This document shows positions 1 through 4,900 of a DNA stretch of 5,366 nt, one piece after another; the stretch's first letter is position 1, and the number at the start of each line of letters is the position of its first letter. Position numbers and translations under genes: made by a program. A model generated the notes under the pieces. It searched no databases and was not told the origin of the DNA. It worked only from the letters and a program-made list of their open reading frames with translations. Source of the DNA: Eubacteriales Family XIII. Incertae Sedis bacterium (GTDB taxonomy: Bacteria; Bacillota; Clostridia; Peptostreptococcales; Anaerovoracaceae); assembly GCA_031272745.1 (NCBI GenBank), contig JAISTF010000121.1:1-5366 (forward strand), written 5' to 3'.

Positions 1-662
1 TTCGGCACCTGCACGTCCTTGAACACGAGCTCGGCCGTCGAACTGCCCTTGATGCCCATCGAGTCCTCGATCTTGCCGATCGAAAATCCCGGAAAAGCCT
101 TATCGACCATCAACGCCGAGATGCCGCGCGTCCGCTTCGATTTGTCGGTCATCGCCATGACGCAAAACGTCTCCGCGACGCCGCCGTTCGTGATGAAGAT
201 CTTCGAGCCGTTCAGCAGCCAGTGGTCGCCTTTGTCCTCGGCGCGCGTCTGCTGACCCGCGGCGTCCGTGCCCGCGTTCGGCTCCGTCAGGCCGAATCCG
301 CCGAGCTTGCGGCCGGCGCACAGGTCGGGCAGATATTTCTGCTTCTGCTCGTCCGTGCCGTAATTGAAAATCGGCCACGCGCACAGCGAGGTGTGCGCCG
401 AAACGATGACGCCCGTCGTCGCGCACACGCGCGAGAGCTCCTCCACGGCGATCGTGTAGGAAAGGTTGTCGCCCCCGGCGCCTTCCCATTCCTTGGGGAA
501 CGGGATGCCCAGCATGCCGAGCTTCGCCATTTTCTCGACATTCTCCTGAGGAAACCGGTGCTCGTTGTCGACGTCGGCCGCAATCGGCTCGACCTCTTTG
601 ACCGCGAAGTCCCGCACCATCTTCCTGACAAATTCCTGTTCCTTTGTCAAATTGAAATCCAT
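1..662 (-). CDS. Acyl-CoA dehydrogenase, short-chain/butyryl-CoA type (3' end cut by window)
   Basis: Reading from the ATG at 662 down to the window edge gives 220 uninterrupted residues beginning MDFNLTKEQEFVRKMVRDFA, a typical start for the family. Residues 1-115 match the helical N-terminal domain. Residues 124-136 (GLTEPNAGTDAAG) fit the acyl-CoA dehydrogenase signature 1. SKIFITNGG (153-161) is the flavin-contacting strand, and GIKGSST (203-209) is typical of short-chain members. Family enzymes use FAD to make the trans-2,3 double bond in acyl-CoA and pass electrons to electron-transfer flavoprotein, in the cytoplasm. Overall the sequence looks closest to Megasphaera/clostridial butyryl-CoA dehydrogenases, about 380 residues long, so roughly 160 residues lie outside. 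The catalytic glutamate, near residue 367 in that family, is not visible, so activity and exact chain-length preference cannot be confirmed. The start is supported by a GGAGG six bases upstream. The gene follows the MerR-type gene on the same strand after 103 bases and has its own likely promoter. Confidence 0.95.
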   Translation of the reverse strand, partial: MDFNLTKEQEFVRKMVRDFAVKEVEPIAADVDNEHRFPQENVEKMAKLGMLGIPFPKEWEGAGGDNLSYTIAVEELSRVCATTGVIVSAHTSLCAWPIFNYGTDEQKQKYLPDLCAGRKLGGFGLTEPNAGTDAAGQQTRAEDKGDHWLLNGSKIFITNGGVAETFCVMAMTDKSKRTRGISALMVDKAFPGFSIGKIEDSMGIKGSSTAELVFKDVQVP

Positions 663-668
663 AGCCTA

Positions 669-673
669 CCTCC
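669..673 (-). promoter_or_regulatory. Ribosome binding site of the acyl-CoA dehydrogenase
   Basis: On the minus strand a GGAGG lies six bases before the ATG at 662. It is a strong Shine-Dalgarno match at good spacing and fixes the start codon. Confidence 0.85.
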
Positions 674-700
674 AATAGACAGGGTAAAATAACACCGAAT

Positions 701-732
701 CTTATAATAACTCGAAATCGAGTCTTTTTCAA
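701..732 (-). promoter_or_regulatory. Probable sigma-A promoter of the acyl-CoA dehydrogenase
   Basis: On the minus strand, TTGAAA (732-727) is followed by TATTAT (709-704) with a 17-base spacer, or alternatively by TATAAG (706-701) with a 20-base spacer. Both -10 boxes match TATAAT at five of six positions. Transcription would start near 697, giving a leader of about 35 bases before the ATG. The 20-base reading is notable because MerR-type regulators act on promoters with stretched 19-20 base spacers. The promoter suggests the dehydrogenase can be transcribed independently of the upstream regulator gene, though no convincing terminator separates them. Confidence 0.6.
710..723. promoter_or_regulatory. 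14-bp palindrome inside the dehydrogenase promoter spacer, possible operator
   Basis: ACTCGA-AA-TCGAGT is a perfect 6-2-6 inverted repeat between the -35 and -10 boxes of the dehydrogenase promoter. An inverted repeat in the spacer is where MerR-family dimers bind, and a MerR-family gene lies immediately upstream, so it is a candidate operator. That assignment is inference. One 6-bp inverted repeat in a 100-base gap is not statistically remarkable by itself; the position makes it interesting. Confidence 0.4.
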
Positions 733-765
733 GAAAAATTCACGGGGACTGCGGAGCCCGCCGCC

Positions 766-1587
766 TTATTTCTTCGTGAAGCCCACCGTCAGGCGCAGCA
801 GGTACTGCGTCGGATCCTGGATGCTCAGTTCGTCGAAGAGGTGGATGGCGTAGCAGGGGCCCGTGGGGACGATGCCTTCTTTCTCGGCGAAGGCCGCGAT
901 GCGTTGCGGGATGTCGCCGAGGTCGCCGTAGAACCCGCGCGAGTAGCCGACGATGAAATCGCCTTCCTCTCGGACGTTGCGCCCCTTCGGGTTGACCGTG
1001 TAGTAGGCCGTCGGCCGTTGCGGCGTGGACGCGGCGCCCGCGAAATCCTCGTAGTACCAGCCGACATGATAGAAGACGCTCTCTTCGTCGACGCCGATGC
1101 TCTTGAAAAACTTCAGCATCGGCTCCGAGGGGCTCTTCGCGCCCGAGAAATCGTTGGCGGGGCCGAGGCTGATGTATTCGCGGGTCAGATGCCGGATCGA
1201 AATCTCGTCCTCGTGGCCGCGCGCCTCCATGCCGTCGTGGAGCAGGTTGCGCTCCATGTGCAGGATCGCGTAGGCCTCGCGGAGCCAGTCAAGCTTCAAG
1301 TTGATGAGACGTTCCTGGTCCTCGAGCATCTGCAGGACGAATTCCGGCGACCGCTTCGGCATCATCTGCTGGATGTCTTTGATCGGAATGTCCAATTTCC
1401 GAAGAATCTTCAGAATGTTAAAAGAAAGAATTTGTATCGGGTCGTAGTACCGATAGCCGTTGTCCGCCCGCACCGCAGGCGCCATCAGCCCCAAATCTTC
1501 ATAATATCGCAACGTTGCGTGGCTCACGCCTACAAGTTCCGCAAACTCCTTGATTGTCAGAAGCTGCTTGCCATCCACCCATGTCAT
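766..1587 (-). CDS. MerR-family transcriptional regulator with GyrI-like effector-binding domain
   Basis: A complete 273-residue protein. Residues 9-78 form a MerR winged helix-turn-helix: the helix-turn-helix is around KEFAELVGVSHATLRYYEDLGL (13-34, helix two beginning at S22), followed by the wing motif NGYRYYD (43-49). A helical dimerisation segment follows (about 78-120). The C-terminal half (about 125-273) looks like a GyrI/BltR-like ligand-binding domain, with AAFAEKEGIVPTGPCYAIHL near its end. Family members bind as dimers between promoter -35 and -10 boxes and untwist the DNA when a small hydrophobic or cationic ligand binds. No cysteine cluster for metal sensing is seen, which favours an organic ligand, but its identity is unknown. 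The start is supported by GAGGG seven bases upstream. The co-oriented acyl-CoA dehydrogenase 103 bases downstream is the most obvious candidate target (inference). It is transcribed divergently from the kinase. Confidence 0.93.
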   Translation of the reverse strand: MTWVDGKQLLTIKEFAELVGVSHATLRYYEDLGLMAPAVRADNGYRYYDPIQILSFNILKILRKLDIPIKDIQQMMPKRSPEFVLQMLEDQERLINLKLDWLREAYAILHMERNLLHDGMEARGHEDEISIRHLTREYISLGPANDFSGAKSPSEPMLKFFKSIGVDEESVFYHVGWYYEDFAGAASTPQRPTAYYTVNPKGRNVREEGDFIVGYSRGFYGDLGDIPQRIAAFAEKEGIVPTGPCYAIHLFDELSIQDPTQYLLRLTVGFTKK

Positions 1588-1594
1588 CCGTTTT

Positions 1595-1599
1595 CCCTC
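1595..1599 (-). promoter_or_regulatory. Ribosome binding site of the MerR-type regulator
   Basis: GAGGG on the minus strand lies seven bases before the ATG at 1587. This supports the chosen start, which also sits just ahead of the conserved helix-turn-helix. Confidence 0.7.
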
Positions 1600-1616
1600 A
1601 TATCATCCGTTTCAAG

Positions 1617-1629
1617 TTGCTTAAAGCAA
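1617..1629. repeat. 13-bp palindrome in the regulator's 5' untranslated region
   Basis: TTGCTT-A-AAGCAA is a perfect inverted repeat around one central base. It lies about 10-22 bases downstream of the predicted start of the regulator transcript. It could be an operator for autoregulation or form a small RNA hairpin (five pairs, three-base loop). Neither role is shown. Confidence 0.35.
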
Positions 1630-1645
1630 ACCCCATGTTGCGGCT

Positions 1646-1675
1646 ATCTTACCATTTACGCGGCTTCGCCGTCAA
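1646..1675 (-). promoter_or_regulatory. Probable promoter of the MerR-type regulator
   Basis: On the minus strand TTGACG (1675-1670) is followed after 18 bases by TAAGAT (1651-1646), which is preceded by TGG, an extended -10 element. Transcription would begin near 1639, leaving a leader of about 52 bases. The spacer contains the short inverted repeat CGGC-TTC-GCCG (1661-1671). Confidence 0.5.
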
Positions 1676-1748
1676 CCCCAAAACGCTGAAAAATTTCGAA
1701 TCTCTAGCGAAAACCCGTGCACATTTTTATGATAACTTTCACCCAACT

Positions 1749-1778
1749 TTGACATAAGCGTAGCAGAAAAAATATTTT
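1749..1778 (+). promoter_or_regulatory. Possible upstream promoter (P1) of the kinase gene
   Basis: A perfect TTGACA (1749-1754) is followed after 18 bases by TATTTT (1773-1778), which matches the -10 consensus at four of six positions. It would give a leader of nearly 190 bases before the kinase start. It is weaker than the second candidate and may be chance in AT-rich DNA. Confidence 0.3.
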
Positions 1779-1844
1779 TTTATCCAAAAACCGCAGAAAC
1801 AAGAGGAATTTTTCATTATTCCAAAAAAATTTTCAAAAAACCCC

Positions 1845-1874
1845 TTGACAAACATTCATGTAACATGATACATA
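1845..1874 (+). promoter_or_regulatory. Probable main promoter (P2) of the kinase gene
   Basis: A perfect TTGACA (1845-1850) is followed after 18 bases by TACATA (1869-1874), with TG one base before it, an extended -10. The -10 itself is poor, three of six, so an activator or the extended element may matter. A-tracts just upstream (1823-1840) could act as an UP element. Transcription would start near 1881, about 90 bases before the kinase ATG. Confidence 0.5.
1858..1873. promoter_or_regulatory. 16-bp near-perfect palindrome over promoter P2, possible operator
   Basis: ATGTAACATGATACAT is self-complementary at 14 of 16 positions, with one mismatched pair. A second, overlapping inverted repeat TCATG-TAA-CATGA lies at 1856-1868 with one base offset at its left edge. 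The element fills the second half of the promoter spacer and reaches into the -10 box, so a bound protein would directly affect RNA polymerase. The regulator is unknown. Confidence 0.4.
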
Positions 1875-1900
1875 TAGGATTGCAACAAAACGTTAATGTA

Positions 1901-1954
1901 GCTTTAGAAAAAGCGAAATGCCCGAAAGGGCGCCATGAATGGCCCGAAAAGGGC
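1901..1954 (+). promoter_or_regulatory. Structured 5' leader of the kinase mRNA: a string of small hairpins
   Basis: Four short stem-loops follow one another: GCTTT-AGAA-AAAGC (1901-1914), GCCC-GAAA-GGGC (1920-1931), GCCA-TGAA-TGGC (1932-1943) and GCCC-GAAAA-GGGC (1942-1954). The second and fourth are near-identical direct repeats and the second has a GNRA loop. The third and fourth share two bases and cannot both form fully. Alternative pairing is possible: GGGC at 1928-1931 with GCCC at 1942-1945, or either CCC strand with the G-run of the ribosome site at 1958-1963. The sequence does not match any riboswitch class I can recall. A translational switch is plausible but unproven. Confidence 0.4.
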
Positions 1955-1957
1955 ACC

Positions 1958-1963
1958 GGGGGG
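1958..1963 (+). promoter_or_regulatory. Atypical ribosome binding site of the kinase
   Basis: A run of six G residues ends nine bases before the ATG at 1973. It can pair with the CCUCC core of 16S rRNA with one G-U wobble but lacks the usual adenines. The same G-run could pair with the CCC strands of the upstream hairpins, which would hide it from the ribosome. Confidence 0.5.
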
Positions 1964-1972
1964 AAAGACGTT

Positions 1973-4900
1973 ATGGCAAATGCGGAAAAGAAGAACAGGT
2001 TCTGTTTGGTCAGAAAAGCGGCGGCCGGCGCTCTTGCGGCGCTGATGCTCGCGGCATCGATGGTTATAGCCCCAGTTGCGTTCGCCATCCCCGGCGAATC
2101 GCTTCATACCGCCGATACTTTCAGGGATCTCCCGGGTATCACGGAAGAGGAAATCGCTGCTGTTGAACATGCACTCTCCTCGAGAGCAGCGATCTCCTAC
2201 GGGATGCTGGAAAGCTCCCGTTGCTTCTACCGGGAGGACGGAAGTGTCGGCGGTTTCTCTCAATTATTCTGCGAACGGCTGTCGACGTTCTTCGGCGTCC
2301 CGTTCAACCTTCAGGTATATGAAGGCGACCAGCTCGACAAGCTGCTGCGCGCGGGCGAGATCGATTTCTCCGGCGAGTTCATGATCGGCAGCGAGGCGGA
2401 CGGGCTCGTCGTTTCCGAGACGATCGGCGAGCGCGCGCTCCAGACCGTGCGGCTGCTCCACTCGACCAGCCTCGAGGACATCGCGCGGGAGCGCCCCGTG
2501 CAGTACGGGCTGCGCGGCAAGAGCGGCGTGGCGGCCAAAGCCCTTGAGGACAACCCGCCCGGATACAACTACGACGTCGTCCTCGTCAGCGACGGCAATG
2601 AAGCGATCGAGATGCTGCGCGACGGGAAGCTCGACATCTTCATGGCCGACGCGACGTTCATCGACGGCTTCAAGGTGTGCGCGGACGTCGAAATCAAACC
2701 GTTCGACCCGCTCACGTTCAAGAGCGTCGGGATGGCGTCGAAGCATCAGGAGCTTGCGCCGCTGATCTCCGCCGTCAACCGCTACCTCGCGGACGGCGGG
2801 CTGGCGGAGCTCAACGAGTTTTACACGGAAGGCGACCTCGATTTCAGCCAGCAGACCTTCCTCTCAAGCCTCACGGAAGAGGAGCGCGCGTGGTACGACG
2901 AGCACATAAAAAACGAGCTCCAGATTCCGATTGCGGTCAGCGGCGCAAACTATCCCGTCAATTTCTATAACGAAAAGGAAGGCATGTACGACGGCATCGC
3001 AATGGACGTCCTTTCCGACATCAAGAAGATCACGGGCTTGCGGTTCGAGATCGTCAACGCGCCCGGCGCAGAATGGCCCGAGGTGTTCGAACTGCTCACG
3101 AGCGGGCAGGCCGCGATGACGATGGAGCTCCTGCGCACGGACGAGCGCGTGGGGAAATACATCTTCGGCGCAAACCCGTACACGGAAGACAACTACGTCC
3201 TCATCTCGCGCAGCGACACGCCGAGCATCTCCATCAACCAGGTGCTGTACGCGAACACGGCGCTCGTGGAGAACACCGGCTATGCGAATATGTTCCGGGC
3301 GTGGTTTCCGGACAACGCCAGCACCACGACGTACACAAATATCTACGACGCCTTCGATGCGCTCGAAAAAGGCGACGTGGACTTCCTCATGGCGACGGAA
3401 AACCGCCTGCTCGCGATGACGAACTACCGCGAGAACTCCGGCTTCAAGACAAACCTCATCTTTGACTATTCGTCGGCGTCGCAGTTTGGCTACAACCTCG
3501 ATGAGACGATCCTGCCCGGCATCATGGACAAGGCGCAGGGCCTCGTCGACACGGTCGGCATCGACAACCGCTGGAAGCATATGACCTTCGACTACCAGAA
3601 GCAGGCGGCGCAGCGGCAGACCTGGTATATGATCGGCATCTGCGCGCTGCTCGCCTTCGTCATCATGCTGATGTTCGTGCTGATGCGGCACCGCCGCGAG
3701 CAGCAGGTGCAGCTCGAGGCGCTCGTCGAGGAGCGCACGGCCGAGCTCGCCGAGCAGACGCGCGCGACCGAAGCAGCAAACAACGCGAAGAGCGACTTCC
3801 TCGCGAATATGAGCCATGAAATGCGCACGCCGCTGAACGCCGTCATCGGGCTCTCGGAGCTCACGCTGACGCAAGACTACAGCCCCGAAGAGACGCAGAG
3901 CAACCTCGAGAAAATTTACAACTCGGGCGTGACGATGCTCGGCCTCGTCAACGACATACTGGATCTCTCAAAAATCGAGTCCGGGAAATTTGAGCTGGTG
4001 CCGGTGGACTACGACATTCCGAGCCTCATCAACGACACCGTGACGCTCAACATCATTCGCATCGGCAGCAAGCCCATCGAGTTCCGGCTGGACATGGACG
4101 GCGAGCTTCCTGCGCGCCTCTTCGGGGACGAATTGCGTGTGAAGCAGATTTTCAACAACCTTCTGTCGAACGCCTTCAAATATACAAAGGAAGGAAGCGT
4201 CGTGTGGAGCATGCGCTGCGAGCGCGACGAGGCGGACCCGAAGAAGATGTGGCTCATCGGCGAGGTGCGCGACACGGGCATCGGCATCAAGCCGGAAAAC
4301 CTCGGCACCGTCTTCGGCGAGTACAGCCAGGTCGACACGAAGAAAAACCGCAAGATCGAAGGCACGGGCCTCGGCCTCGCCATCACGAAGAGCATGGTCG
4401 AGATGATGGGCGGGCATATCGAGGTCGAGAGCGTCTACGGGGAGGGGTCCACCTTCCGCGTGACCCTCGCCCAGGAATGGCTGACCGACGAGAAGATCGG
4501 CGCCCAGGTCATCGAAAACCTGAAGGCGTTCCGCTACGCGGACCGCAAGCGCGACCGCAACGCGAGCTTCGTGCGCGCCTTCATCCCGTACGCGAAAGTC
4601 CTCGTCGTCGACGACGTCGCGACCAATCTCGACGTGGCGCGCGGCCTGTTCAAGCCGTACGGCATGAAGGTCGACACGGCCACGAGCGGGAAGGCGGCCA
4701 TCGAACTCATCCGGAAAAACGCGGGCGAGTACAACGCGGTCTTCATGGATCATATGATGCCCGAGATGGACGGCATCGAGGCGACGCACATCATCAAAAA
4801 TGAAATCGGCACCGAGTACGCGAAGAATCTTCCGATCATCGCGCTCACGGCGAACGCGATCATCGGCAACGACGAGATGTTCCTGTCGAACGGCTTCCAG

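Larger units (their letters stand above)
1588..1972. other. Divergent intergenic control region
   Basis: This 385-base stretch separates the divergent regulator and kinase genes and holds no convincing protein gene. It is much more AT-rich than the genes and carries several A- and T-tracts (A6 at 1767, T7 at 1775, A5 at 1786, A7 at 1823, A6 at 1835). It contains one candidate promoter for the regulator, two for the kinase, two palindromes and the structured kinase leader, each listed separately. The short open frames crossing it look like chance overlaps. Confidence 0.8.

Noticed and set aside
100..732. Minus-strand open frame (210 codons) overlapping the acyl-CoA dehydrogenase in another frame
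   Set aside because: It is arginine-rich and low in complexity. The true frame from 662 encodes the conserved dehydrogenase with a ribosome site.
735..765. Possible terminator between the MerR-type gene and the dehydrogenase
   Set aside because: On the minus strand only four-pair stems (CGGG/CCCG or GCGG/CCGC) precede the T-run, and they are separated from it by several bases. Too weak to call, so read-through is possible.
841..1689. Plus-strand open frame (282 codons) over the MerR-type gene
   Set aside because: It is antisense to a clear MerR protein, has biased composition and no recognisable motif.
1693..1699. ATTTCGA shared with the dehydrogenase promoter palindrome, as a second regulator site
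   Set aside because: Only seven bases match and the inverted-repeat arrangement is missing, so chance is the simplest explanation in AT-rich DNA.
1805..1822. GGAAT/ATTCC inverted repeat followed by A/T tracts, as a terminator
   Set aside because: The stem has five mostly A-T pairs with an eight-base loop, and no gene ends here since the flanking genes diverge.
1939..2166. Plus-strand open frame of 75 codons starting upstream of the kinase
   Set aside because: It overlaps the kinase start in another frame, is arginine- and glycine-rich and has no ribosome site. The kinase frame has a signal peptide and continuous domains.
2864..3874. Minus-strand open frame (336 codons) opposite the second sensor domain and HisKA start
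   Set aside because: Same reason: an antisense shadow of GC-rich coding sequence, with no ribosome site or domain.
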